64,000 nt of DNA from Nageia nagi. Lineage: Eukaryota > Pinophyta. This document shows, in pieces, positions 48,170 through 59,453 of the stretch. Under the pieces are notes generated by a model, which saw only the letters and a program-made list of their open reading frames with translations, was not told where the DNA came from and made no database searches. How positions within the stretch are numbered: position 1 is the first letter of the stretch; every line of letters begins with the position of its first letter. The stretch lies in contig JBITNC010000002.1 in the NCBI GenBank assembly GCA_050084985.1, positions 9,858,001 to 9,922,000 on the forward strand, in the 5' to 3' direction. The position numbers and the translations under genes were made by a program.

Positions 48170-48950
48170 AGAGACTAATCAATACAGGACAAATGTTTGT
48201 ACTTGCAATCATGAAATCTCAAGATGAAGTGGAAATCATAAAGGCACTTAAGGATTGTGAACCATAATACAAAGAAGAAGTAAAAGAGGTAATTTCCAAA
48301 TTTGAAGATTTATTTCAAGTACCTAAAGAACTTCCACCAAAAAGAGATATACAACATGAGATTCAATTACATCTTGATGTTGCACTTCCTAATATTGGCT
48401 TATATAGAAACTCTACTTTGGAAACTGAAGAAATTAAGAAACAAGTCAAGGAATTGTTAGATCAAGGAGTCATTAGATCTAGCACATCACCGTGTGGATC
48501 TCCTATTATTATAATTCCAAAGAAAGATGGAACTTGGTGTATATGTGTTGATTACAGGGCACTAAATAAGATCATAATTAAAAATTGATATCCTTTGCCA
48601 CGTATTGATGATTTAATGGATCAATTACAAAAAGATACGCTTTTCACAAAATTGGATCTAAGAAGTGGTTATCATCAAGTATGAGTTAAAGAAGAGGATG
48701 TGTGGAAAATTGCTTTTAAAACCAGGCAAGGATTGTTTGAATGGTTGGTTTTACCATTTGGATTATGCAATGCTCCTGCTACTTTCATGCATGTAATGAA
48801 TGAGGTTTTAAGGCCTTTCATTGATGATTTTGTTATTGTGTATCTTGATGATATTTTCATTTACAGTGATAATTAGAAAGATCATGTGGTACATATTCGT
48901 AAAGTGTTTGAAGTTTTAAGGGAAGCAAAACTCTATTTGAAGATGTCTAA
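48170..48950 (+). pseudogene. Chromovirus reverse transcriptase
   Basis: In frame +1 relative to gag. Motifs in order: [83 protein letters not shown] and the catalytic YLDDIFIYS at about 48841-48867. Stops at TGA 48588, 48684 and TAG 48876 replace Arg/Trp-type codons. Catalytic Asp residues are intact. Confidence 0.88.
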
Positions 48951-49689
48951 GTGTGAGTTTATCAGGAAGAGTTTAATCTATCTTGGCCACATTGTAGGTG
49001 AAGGTCAATTGAGGATAGATCCTGCAAAAATTGAGGTTGTGTTGAAATGGCCTACTCCCACTAATGTGACAAAGACTAGGAGTTTTCTTGGGGCAGTGCA
49101 GTATTTATGCAAGTTTATTGGTAACTTTTCTTACATGGCTTCTCCACTTCATGCAATTATAGGAAAGAGTCATGAATTTCAATGGGGAGGGAAAGAACAA
49201 CATGCTTTTGAATTGCTCAAAGGGAAAATCAGTAATGTTCTAGTACTTGCTTTGCCTAATCTTCAGAAAACTTTTGAAATTGAAACTGATGCAAGTGACT
49301 ATGCTATGGCTGCAATTTTATTACAGGAAAAACATCCAATTTGCTATCACTCAAAAAAGTTTACCAATGCAGTAAGAAATAATCCCACATATGATAAAGA
49401 GTTATATGCATTAATTCAAAGTGTTAAGAAATGGAAGCACTATTTGGTAGGTAAAGAGATAATAATTCATATAGACCATCAACCCTTGCAATATCTTCAG
49501 TCACAATCTAAGTTGCAACAATCTAGGCACTTTCGTTGGATGGGATTCTTGCAACAATTTCATTTGGTGATTAAGTACAAGAAGGGTACTCAAAATAAAA
49601 TTGTTGATATGTTGTCTAGGCCTCCAATAGTTGCCAGTGTTGTGATTCTGCAAAATAGTTCTTTAATGCATGATGGGTATAAAGAATAA
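48951..49689 (+). pseudogene. Chromovirus RT connection and RNase H
   Basis: Open for 267 codons from 48886. RT thumb/connection IYLGHIVGEGQLRIDPAKIE and FLGAVQYLCKFIGNFS are followed by RNase H: FEIETDASDYAMAAILLQ, HSKKFTNAVRNNPTYDKELYAL and IHIDHQPLQYLQSQ. Asp (ETDASD) and Glu (DKELYAL) of the active site are present. The end VDMLSRPP links to integrase. This is the longest intact piece in the element. Confidence 0.88.
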
Positions 49690-50700
49690 TATATGGTTGG
49701 TCCTGATTTCCAAAATGTCTATCATAGATTGAGTCTTGGTAATGAGGTTGGAAATCATGAATTTCATTTGCATGATGGATTACTTTTTAATTTGGGAAAA
49801 CTTTGTATTCCTAATGGTGAGAGGAATGATTTAATTAGGGAAGCTCATACTTCTCATATTTCAGGGCACTTTGGTGTTGGGAAAACTCTTGCTAATCTAA
49901 AAAGATATTGTTACTAGCCTAAAATGCAAGAAAATGTATCTAGATATATCAAAGGTTGTATGTTATGCAGTGTAAGCAAACCCAATAACAAGAAATTTGG
50001 TCTTTATATGCCATTATCCATTCCTACACGACCATGAGAGAGTATTTCTATGGATTTTGTTGGAGGTTTACCTATGTCTATGAGAGGTCATGATTATTTA
50101 TATGTGGTTGTGGATAGATTTAGTAAGATGTGTATTCTAATCCCATGTAAAAAGATTGTGACAGGTAAAGAGGTGGCTAATCTTTTCTTTACTTATGTGT
50201 GGGTACATTTTGGTCTTCCTACTTCTATCATTTCTGACAAGGACTCTAGGTTTCTTGGAAAATTTTAGACTTCTTTGTGGGAAAGGATGGACACTAAGCT
50301 AAAAAGGAGTACAACATTTCATCCACAGATAGATGGTCAAATAGAGGTGGTAAATAGGATAGTGGTACACCTATTACGGGGTTATTATGGTAAGCATCCT
50401 AAGACTTGGGACAAGCATTTGAGCTATATACAGCATGCATATAATCAAGCTTTACATTCTTCTACTAACAAAACACCTTTTGAGACTTGTTTTGGTTATT
50501 TGCCAAAATCACCTTTCAATATGGCTTTTGCTTCAACAAGTGATGGAGATATAGTTCTTCATAATGAGGAGGAGCGGGCAAAGAATTTTATTGAGAGGAT
50601 CAGATTGATTCATCAAAAGGTAAAAGAATAGTTGGAGAAGAGTCAAGTCAAGTATAAGGAGAGGCATGATGATCATCAGGTGGATCATAAATTTTAGGTT
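49690..50700 (+). pseudogene. Chromovirus integrase
   Basis: Zinc-binding part: AHTSHISGHFGVGKTLANL and CMLCSVSK. Core: SMDFVGGLPMSMRGHDYL (first Asp), HFGLPTSIISDKDSRF (second Asp), HPQIDGQIEVVNR (Glu). The C-terminal part holds WDKHLSYIQHAYNQALHSST and PFETCFGYLPKSP. Stops near 49915, 50035, 50266 and 50629 interrupt one frame. All three catalytic acidic residues remain. Confidence 0.88.
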
Positions 50701-51123
50701 GGGGATTAGGTATGGCTTCATCTCAGTAAGGAGAGATAGCATGGTGAGGGAAAGAAGTTGAAACCAATAAGGTATGGTCCATTTACCATTATTGGTCAAG
50801 TTGGAGACAATGCATTTCGGTTGGACTTACCACCCTATATGCAAATGTATTTCATTATTAATGTTGAGAACTTAAAGTTGTATGAACCAGCCTTAGTTGT
50901 AGAAGATACAGATGTTATGTTACCATCAGTTGAGGATTTATCCCCTAAGCACATGAATGTGTTGGTTGAGGATATAGTAATGGAAAAGAAGCAACAATCA
51001 TCTCATAATGGCATACATGAGTTGTGGCATATTGGAGTGAAGGGCCAACATCCACACAAGGCCAAGTGGTATGCAATTGATCAGGTGAGGGAGCTCTACC
51101 CTCACCTCATTTCATCATCCTAA
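50701..51123 (+). pseudogene. Chromovirus GPF tail and degenerate chromodomain
   Basis: KPIRYGPFTIIGQVGDNAFRL is the GPY/F integrase tail, with FIINVENLKLYEP after it. The last 50 residues (VLVEDIVMEKKQQSSHNGIH, then WHIGVKGQ, AKWYAIDQVRELYPHL) align in pattern with the plant group II chromodomain. Two aromatic positions appear altered. The domain normally reads histone methylation and guides insertion. Confidence 0.7.
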
Positions 51124-51152
51124 TTGCTTTTGGAGATAAAATCTCTCTCTCA

Positions 51153-51163
51153 ATGGTGAGGAA
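51153..51163 (+). other. Chromovirus polypurine tract
   Basis: ATGGTGAGGAA directly precedes the 3' LTR; a partly decayed purine run in the expected place. Confidence 0.55.
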
Positions 51164-52281
51164 TAATCCAAAACTTGGATCCCTTCAACATTTAGTAATC
51201 TTCATTTCAATGTGTTCATTGTGATCACCTTGTCTTTAGCTTTTTGATGCTTCTTTTGGATCATGAATCCGAGTCCGTATGTGGAAGATATGATATTAAT
51301 ACCATTTGTGTATTTTGAGAAAAAAATTAAAAGGATTAAAATAATAATAATAATAATAAAATATATGTTGGGTGGCCATTGTAGAGGGGACCAGCCTACC
51401 ACCATGAAGGCTTGCATGGAGATCGCATGGAGGTGATGAGGTAGGTGAAAGAGGGGTCTACACACCTGACATTTGATCACCAGCCAAGCTACCCATGCCC
51501 TCATTTGACTGCCAGCCAAGCTGCCACATTTGGAGACTACCAGCCTACTAGCCAAGCTACCCATGAAGATCGCTAACTGCTAGTCAATAGGAGGTTGACT
51601 TCCTCTAAGCTTGCCATGTGTCGTCACCATAATGCACCCGCTTAATTTTAGTTTTTTTTTATGTATTTTTAGTGTTTTCAAAGGTTTTGGTGATTTGATC
51701 TCGCTTAAGGTCCTATTATTAGGCTGATTTAATTCTGTAAGCCTAAAATAATCTAGTGAGCGTATTATTTTGATTTTAGAGCTCATTTTAGGGAAATTGT
51801 TACAACCATTTGAGCCCAAATTGGACATGAAGATCAAGGAGGCTAATGGGTATCTAAAAATAGGTTTTGTATTAAATTTTCTAGTTGTAAGACTCTCCAA
51901 TTTTAGCCCCCAAAATTGTATAAAAAGGGGAGCAAATTGGAGGGAGAGGGAGGAGGATTTCAGGAAAGTTGTTTTCAATTCTTGTTGTGATTTTCAGAGC
52001 TATGAGTGTGTTATGAATGTGAGAGGAGGTTTTGAAGGACCATGGAGGCCTTGTAAAGTGATTCTACCCATTGATAATAGAGAGCTTTTGAGTTGGATGT
52101 AGCCCACATCAGGTGAACCAGGATAATTTTGCTTGTCTCTTTCTATGGTGAATGCTTTTCTCTTCTCTATGTTCACAAAATTGATTCTTGATTTTCCTTT
52201 ACAAGCACTTAATTGTTTTAAGTGTGAATTGATCCTAAGAAAAGGTTAAATTGAAATTTTAATCTTACAGTTTATGGATCA
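51164..52281 (+). repeat. 3' LTR of the nested chromovirus
   Basis: Starts TAATCC (decayed TGATCC), ends GGATCA. The (AAT)n run is shorter than in the 5' LTR. TATA box at 51919-51928. Confidence 0.92.
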
Positions 52282-52286
52282 ATAGC
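52282..52286. repeat. Right target duplication of the nested chromovirus (ATAGC)
   Basis: Matches ATATC at 45407-45411 in four of five bases. Confidence 0.7.
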
Positions 52287-52450
52287 TTAGATGAATCTCT
52301 AGGAGAACACACAAAAGATAGTCAGAAGCCACCAACAAAAATAATTCTACCTACAAATAATAAAGAGCTCTGGATATAAGTTACTCTATATCCTAAAAGA
52401 CTAATTGAAAAACCCTAAGAAACTAAATTGGACTACAAGAGATAAGGAAA

Positions 52451-53060
52451 TTGAATATCTCAATACCTATATTACAAGCAATCAAACAAGTTCCTAAGCT
52501 AAACAAGTTGGTTAAACAACTATGCATCCAAAAGGGAGGAAGAAGAAAGAAGGTCTATCCAAAGACTATTAAAGTAGATGGTAAAGTACCTAATATTTTG
52601 GCTAAAAATTTGGTAATTCCTAAGTATGATGATCTAGGTAATCTTGTTATTACCATTGTCATAGGAGTCACTAAAGTGCCCAATGTTTTGGTCGACTTGG
52701 GAGCAACAATAAATGTCATGACTATGGATATGTCTCAAAAGCTATTCTTGTCAAATATATAGCCCACTTCAACTATGTTGTAGATGATAGATCGAATAGT
52801 GACCAAGCCAAAAGGAATCATGGAAGATGTCTAAATAATAGTAGATTCCTATTGTTATCTAGTAGATTTTTTGCTTCTAAAGATAAGAGCACAACATTCT
52901 AGATATCCACTCATACTAGGAAGACCTTGGTTATCCACTGCAGTTGCATACATCAATTGTAGGTATGGAGATATGACCATTTCTAATGGCCTAAAAATAA
53001 AGATACTTTCTTCATACCCAACTAATATGGGAATATCACAACCAGATATGTGTTGATAAG
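52451..53060 (+). pseudogene. Outer gypsy protease
   Basis: The first frame reads KVDGKVPNILAKNLVIPKYD, then LVITIVIGVTKVPNVLVDLGATINVM, the Athila-type active site (usual form CDLGASINVMP) with catalytic Asp at about 52696. Later pieces (ILGRPWLSTAVAYINCRYG at 52915-52970) give the C-terminal strands in another frame. Several stops. It lies downstream of the nested element but belongs to the outer one. Confidence 0.75.
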
Positions 53061-53639
53061 CCTGACATAAATGCACATGAGACTTTTGCAACATTAGCAA
53101 CCATTACCATCAAGGATCATGTTGAAGAGATGGAAGAATATCCTAATCTAGAAAAAAATATAGTACCACTATCTAGATGCATAAGAAGAATCAGAAGGCA
53201 ATGATGAAGAGAAGGGAAATACAATGGCTAACCCATTATAGAACATTATTTTCAATGTTCCATCAAAAGAGCAGGTAGCATTTTTGGCAATGTTTAAATG
53301 CCCCCTTACTCATATTATACCAAAAAGGGATACTTTTAGGTAAATAATAAGGGTATTCCATTATTTATTTCCACATTCTTGTCCTTTGAATTCCCTATTT
53401 TAGCTTCCAGAACAAGGTAATCTAACCAGACTTGGGATCAAGAATATTGAAGTATTACCAAGAAAGACTCTCAATATCAGTAGTTGGTTAACAAATGAAT
53501 AAGAAAAGAGCATTTTTGATGTCTTAATAGCCCATAATGAGGCTTTCACCTAGGAATATTCAAACATGAAAGGTGTTCATCTGAATATCTATACCCATCA
53601 TATATATACAAATGAAACTAGACTAGTTCAATAGCCTCC
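53061..53639 (+). pseudogene. Outer gypsy protease-RT linker, decayed
   Basis: Broken frames with acidic segments and a piece FAMFKCPLTHIIPKRDTFR near 53285. It separates protease from RT in Athila/Tat elements. No domain recognised. Confidence 0.45.
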
Positions 53640-54380
53640 CAAGCGGGTAAATCCTACACTTAAAGAAGTTGTTAAGACTAAGATTAAAAAGCTATTTAAA
53701 GCTAAATTCATCTATCCTATCTCAAATAGTCAATGGGTCTCACCATTGGTGATTATGCCTAAGAAAAATGGTGAATGGAGGGTATGTGTTAACTACAAAG
53801 CTCTTAATAAAGCTACATTTATGGACCACTTCCCATTACCTTTCATTGATCAAGTGTTAGACACTTTGTCTAGTAAGAAATATTTCTCCTTGCTAGATGG
53901 AAGACCATGTTTACTTGTGCAAGGGGTACATATGCTTATAAAGTTCTTCCATTTGGCTTATGCAATGCACCAACAACTTTTCAAAGAGCTATACTAGCAA
54001 TCTTTTCAAATTTGACTAATGATTGTGTTGAAGTGTATATGGATGACTTCATAGTGTATGACAACACTTTTGGAGATGCATTGAGGAACTTAGAAAAAGT
54101 CTTGGTGATATGTAAAATACATAATCTATCCTTAAGCTATGAAAAATGCTTCATGCTTGTACAGGAAGGAATAGTTTTGGGCCATCATATTTTAGCCCAA
54201 GGGATTCAAGTGGATCCTAAGAAAATAGAAATCATCAAGCAACTCCCTCAACCTGAGACTCAAGTAGATGTTTGGAGATTCTTGGGACATGCCAAATACT
54301 ATAGAATATTTATAGAAAATTTTAGTAAAATAGTAGCCCCATTATTTGCCTTGCTACATAAGGATAATGAATTTGAATGG
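53640..54380 (+). pseudogene. Outer gypsy reverse transcriptase
   Basis: Motifs: VSPLVIMPKKNGEWRVCVNY, ALNKATFMDHFPLPFIDQVL and KYFSLLDG. Then follow [30 protein letters not shown] and the catalytic YMDDFIVY at about 54036-54060. Between LLDG and TMFTC about 15 residues usually present (the FSGYNQI block) are missing and the frame changes, so a small deletion lies near 53900. The thumb reads SLSYEKCFMLVQEGIVLGH. Confidence 0.85.
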
Positions 54381-54895
54381 ACACCTGATTGTGAAGAAGC
54401 TTTTAAGACTATCAAGGAAAAACTCATCACAACTCCTATGTTGAGAGGTCCTAATTGGGAACTACCATTCCACATTCATATAGATGCCTCAAATTATGCT
54501 ATTGGAGCAACTCTAGGATAAAAGGAACCAAATAAGTCCCCATATGCTATTTATTACATAAGTAAAAATTTGGTGGGAGCTAAAAGAAATTATACTACTA
54601 CAAAGAAAGAATTCCTAGCAATAGTATACGCCATCAATAAATTTAGACACTATATCATAGGATACCAAGTGTTTGTTCATATTGAACATGCTACCATTAA
54701 ATATCTCATGAACAAACCTATGGTAAGTGGAAGAATTGTGAGATGGTTGTTGCTTTTATAGTAGTTTAATGTGACTATCATTAATAAGCCTAGAAAGGCA
54801 AATGTAGTCATAGATTTCTTATCTAAATTGAATATCATTCAAAAAGATGAGATGGTGGAAGATACCTTTCCAAATGAATAGCTTTTTGTAATATT
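54381..54895 (+). pseudogene. Outer gypsy RNase H
   Basis: FHIHIDASNYAIGATLG, YYISKNLVGAKRNYTTTKKE and FLAIVYAINKFRHYI are followed by VFVHIEHATIKYLMNKP. The usual HTDH is HIEH, a conservative Asp-to-Glu change at an active-site position. Stops at about 54519 and 54759. Confidence 0.82.
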
Positions 54896-55019
54896 TGCAC
54901 AGTCTCCTTGGTTTGCAAATATTACCAATTATTTAGCTACTAGGAAATTTCCTCCATAATTATCTCCAAAATAGAGGAAATAATTGATTAAACAAAGTAC
55001 ATCATATAAGTGGTTATAT

Positions 55020-56145
55020 GGGTTGCTATTCAAATATGGTCCTGATCATGCACTCTGAAGGTGTCTTTAGATAAATGAGGTATTTGATATCATCCATGCA
55101 TGCCATGATGAGCCTTCAAGAGGTCATTATTCTAAAAAATAAACCATCCATAAAGTCCTAGGAGCTAGTTATTTTTGGCCTTGTATTCACAAAGATATTA
55201 GAAAATATGCGAGGTAATGTGATTAATGTTAACAAATGGGTAGGCCTACTACTACTACTCAAATTCCATTATAGCCACAATGGATGCTTGAACCATTTGA
55301 GCAATGGGGCATTAACTTTGTCGAGCCTATTAATCCTCCATCTCAAGGTAAGAAACACATACTAGTATGTACTAATTATGCCACTAAGTGGGTAGAAGTA
55401 GTAGCCTTAGCACATGCCAAGGAAGAATATGTGGTAGATTTTCTATATAATAACATTATGTAAAGATTTGGAGATCCTTTATTTTTAGTTTCTAATCACA
55501 TTCCATAGTTCATGTAAAAAATAATTCAACACTTTGTGAACTAGTACCAAATTTGACATAAGAAGACTTCACCTTATCATCCACAAATGAATGGACAAGT
55601 TGAAGTTACTAATAGAGAGTTGAAAAATATATTGACCAAGATAGTAGCTTCACATAAAAGGGATTGGATATCTAGGATTCCTAAAGTAGTTTGGGCATAC
55701 AATACTATGTGGAAATCCACCATTGGGTTTACTCCATATGAGTTAGTATTTGGTAAGAAGCCTTTATTGCCAATAGAATTTGAGCTCCAAACATTAAGAA
55801 TAGCACTAGAGGTTGGGATGGACATAACAAAAATATAAAAAAATAGACTACTATAGTTAAATGAGCTAGATGAAATAAGAATGGAAGCGTTGCATAATAC
55901 TAAGATCATTCAACATCAACGAAAGCTATGCCATGATAAAAATCTGAAATAGAACCAGTTTTTGGGTAGGAGAATGGGATTTATTATTTGATTACTACTA
56001 TAATGATTTTATAAGGAAGCTCTAGACATGATGGTTGGGACCATATAATATTCTTCATATATTCCCTAATGGTTTAGTCCAGTTGCAACTGATTGATGAT
56101 TCTTGGAGGATTCTCTTGGTTAATGGACATCACCTCTGCCCATAT
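55020..56145 (+). pseudogene. Outer gypsy integrase
   Basis: The zinc-binding part (ACHDEPSRGHYS, RPTTT) is frame-broken. The core reads WGINFVEPINPPSQGKKHIL, where the first catalytic Asp is Asn. VSNHIP stands in place of the usual SDxG, so the second Asp is also Asn. Glu is kept in HPQMNGQVEVTNRE. C-terminal: WAYNTMWKSTIGFTPYELVF, then WLGPYNILHIFPNGLVQL. Both Asp-to-Asn changes are G to A. The frame is cut by many stops. Confidence 0.8.
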
Positions 56146-57239
56146 ACTATACCAATAATAAAGATGCAATTCATGTAGTAGATAAGGATAGTAGATCTTG
56201 ATATATCTAGGGAAGTCTCATCCTCCTTAAATATGGTTAAATAATTCCATTGATCAATCTTATAAATAAGTGATTCCAATGAATCTAGTAGTCAGTAAGC
56301 AAAACTAGGAAATTGGCACTTGCCAAGTGAAAACCACCAACATTGGAAACATAAGGAGCTTTGGTTAGTTCAAAAAAAATTATATTAAAAAAAAAAGTGG
56401 GTCATGTGTAGGATTATCATTTCAGCAAAAACTATTATAGTTTGAAGATTTGGCATGAATTTTACACAGGTGTTATGATTGTAACTTTAGACGATGTTTC
56501 TTTGGACATGTTTTCAAGAGCTATCAAATGTCCTCACCATGACCTATGTACAATTCCCAATTTTCAAGGTAAAATCACTTGTTGGGAGTGCAACATAACA
56601 AATAAAACATGCCATAGGTTGATAAATAGGGTATGTCCACATATCCACATGTTCACACCCACCACTCCATGGCACATGATTCAAGAGCTAGCTATCACCC
56701 TTTTCTATGCCATGAATAAGATGAAGTTACATCTTTTCCCTTCACACAAACCAATGCCTAACATGTGTCAAGTATCTCTCATGTAATTCATGATTCATAG
56801 GAAGAGATTAGTGGCTTTAGAATATCATGTATGCAATTATCGATATATCAATCCATCACCTTCGCCAATCCATCACCTTCGCATGTACTAGATGTCCATC
56901 TTCATGCTCTACCACTATTGACCATTAAATGGTATGTCATTTCACCATTACTTAGGTAATTAGTAGTTTAACCATTATAAATTATTCAAATTTGTATGTC
57001 CAAGTATCAAATGTGCCATAAGTGTTGTTTTCCACCTTGCCATACTTGAAATTCAGCCAAAAACTTGCAGACCATAGGCTATCAATGCAATGGGTCAAAA
57101 GCATAGAGAATAACCTAGCTCAATGGAAGAGCTCCAAAAGGATCCCAAGGTGTCAAAATATTTTCCACTACCTAATGGCTCCAATTTTTTGATAAGTTTT
57201 AGGGCCATGAGCTTTGGTTAGTGTGATAGTTTGCATTTG
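56146..57239 (+). other. Spacer after pol in the outer element
   Basis: Non-coding except for a 114-codon Cys/His-rich frame at 56442-56786 (CPHHDLCTIPNF, CWECNITNKTCH) with no recognised domain. It may be chance or a decayed accessory ORF. Confidence 0.4.
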
Positions 57240-59398
57240 AATTAAAAGAAAACTCTATCACTCTTTAAGGGCACACCATTCCAATCTCTCCTAAGATAAT
57301 CAACACCATCTTTGGTATTCCTATTGAAGGTGAAGAATTGACACCTAGAAAAGAATAACTTGATGATGTTCTTGATGCCTTCCATCATCTTGTTGAGCCT
57401 TGTACAACCAAGTTTAAAAGCAAAGGATGAGATCGAGGAATTAATTACACATCTTTGCTTGAACCTTGGAGTGAGGTTACCACTTGGATCTTGAAGTATT
57501 TCTTCTGTGAGGGCTACTATGAAACATTGCAAGGGCATTAAATGTGATTGTTGGTTTAGTTATGATATCCAAATAATTATAAGTATAATATTCCTTAGCA
57601 TTTATTTGATAGCCTTCAGTCTATGGTTGCTAAGTGGTGCAAGTCAAACCATACTTCTCCTCTAAAACACCATGGAATTATCACTTTGATTTATTAGGAG
57701 TATTTTCTTCACATTCGTAGAGAAGAATCCTAGCAAGCATTTTTAAAAGGTAAGGAGGAGCCTCCTAAACTAAATATAGTACCTACATTTGGTATAAATT
57801 TGGTAAGAGGTAGTTCCAATAGCTCACATCCAAATTAAGTCTTCCACCTGTCAACCACATGCAAAGTCTTCAGTTGGACCTTCTAGGAAAAGACCACACA
57901 TTGATTCCATAGTTCCAATGATTGTGTCAATTTATTCTACATCATCATAAGATTCTTCCTATTTGCAACTAGATTTTGAAACTATCAACCCCTCCATTAC
58001 TCCAGATGTGTCATAAGGACTTTTATTAACTCGTGTCCAAGAGCTAGAAAGGAAAACCAAATATTTGAATCATAAAAATCATATTTTACATGCCCAACAT
58101 GATGAGATAGAATAAAAAAATAAAGAGTTGGTCATAGCTAATGATACATTATGATGGCAATAAATGGATTCTCAGACACTCCATGCAATGATCATGCACA
58201 TCACATCTAAATAGTTAGCCCTTAAGTAGAGAATTTAGCTAAATTTTGATTGGATGATTGCTTTGATAAAGGAGAAGGCTTCCACTACCAGATTACGAGA
58301 TGAAATTGAAGAGATGAGACATCAGGTGGTGCAAGAATAGTATACATTTTTTGATTTCAACATTATGCATGAACACTTAGTGGTAGAGCATTAGAATTTA
58401 CAAATTGAATATGAAGAAGCTTAGAGTTGAGTTGCTACACTCTCCCAAAACTCTTCTATTCCAAGGTAAATTATTCAAGATGTTTCCTCAATATTTGAGG
58501 ATATTCTGCAACTTTGCTCACCTTCATCAGTTTATAGTGTGTATTTAAAAGAACTCTTTTACAAATGGCAATTGTCACAAATTAAGAAGGGGTGAATTTA
58601 TCATTTAGACACTCTCCAATAGTTTCTTCAAGAATATTCTATTGACTTATATGAGTAATGCTTCTTAATGTGTGTATTTTATTCATGGTTTCTTTGTTCC
58701 ATCCAATTGGGGGTTCTTTGTTAATTTGTATGTGGGATATGCAAGCATTTATTTCTACTCTATTAAACCATATTCAATGGAGGAAGGAAATAGCTCAATT
58801 TTGGAATAGTCAAGAGGGTGACATATTTCCAATGAGGATTGAAGCATATTTTCTCCAATAATTTTAGGTTGTGTTGCACATACTTCTTTTACAAGGCCCT
58901 ATTAGAGCACAATATTGGGTGGCAATATCACATTGTATACAAGAATGTCATGAAACTCTTCGCAACATATTTGATTAGGCTATGGTGTGTTGTAACACAC
59001 ATTGGATGGGTTTACCTTATGAAATCTATATATGTGAATTTTTACACCTAGTGATTTATATTGGAGTAGACGATGAGCTCTCTCTCTCTCTTATCTCTCT
59101 ATTAGAAATAGATCTTAATAATTGGGTGGGGAGTCAATTTCATCCTCTGCTAATTCTATTTCTAGTTCTTGATGTGACTAAAAATGATCCCCAACCAAAT
59201 GTAGCATTCAGAACATGGGAGTCTCAGCTTATCCGACACCATGGTGAGGGGGGAAATTTTCCACAAGTTTAAGAGGGCACAATTAACATTTGAATCCAAC
59301 AAAGATTGCAACTCACTACTGAACCTTATGATTTGGCTCATCTAGTTCATGCTCCACCAGTTGTTATTGTTGTTGATAGTTCCAATGATTCTAATTAA
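57240..59398 (+). pseudogene. Third ORF of the outer gypsy element, unknown function
   Basis: A decayed sense-strand coding stretch downstream of integrase. First part: IINTIFGIPIEGEELTPRKE, LDDVLDAFHHLVEPCTTKF, EPWSEVTTWILKYFFCEGYY. The middle part, in another frame (58035-58440), is helical and charged like a coiled coil (VQELERKTKYLNHKNHILHA; RDEIEEMRHQVVQE). The last part (58658-59398) returns to the first frame with YICEFLHLVIYIGVD and LAHLVHAPPVVIVVDSSN. There is no signal peptide or clear membrane anchor, so an envelope-like role is not supported. Some plant Athila/Tat elements carry extra 3' ORFs; I cannot match this one. Confidence 0.5.
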
Positions 59399-59440
59399 GG
59401 CTACCTTTTTCCTTTATTGCTCCAAGCATAGCAATGTATT

Positions 59441-59453
59441 AAGCTAGGAGGAG
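59441..59453 (+). other. Outer gypsy polypurine tract
   Basis: AAGCTAGGAGGAG directly before the 3' LTR. Confidence 0.8.

Larger units (their letters stand above)
45412..52281 (+). mobile_element. Nested Ty3/gypsy chromovirus
   Basis: A complete 6,870-bp element inserted between the gag and protease of the outer gypsy element. LTRs are 1,121 and 1,118 bp (TGATCC...GGATCA, perfect 6-base inverted ends on the left copy), with a near-exact 5-bp target duplication, tRNA-iMet primer site, gag, protease, RT, RNase H, integrase and a C-terminal degenerate chromodomain. The chromodomain places it among plant chromoviruses, whose integrase tail directs insertion to heterochromatin. LTR difference is about 6% over a 370-bp sample. 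It is inactive through many stops and one frameshift. Confidence 0.92.

Noticed and set aside
50533-50799. 88-codon minus-strand ORF opposite the chromovirus integrase
   Set aside because: Shadow of the integrase frame; Leu-rich with no domain.
57242-57538. 98-codon minus-strand ORF within the outer element
   Set aside because: It is antisense to the third ORF, whose sense frame extends much further and has coherent protein composition.
58658-59272. Envelope-like gene in the 3' region of the outer gypsy element
   Set aside because: No signal peptide, membrane anchor or cleavage-site pattern could be seen; only the hydrophobic composition suggested it.
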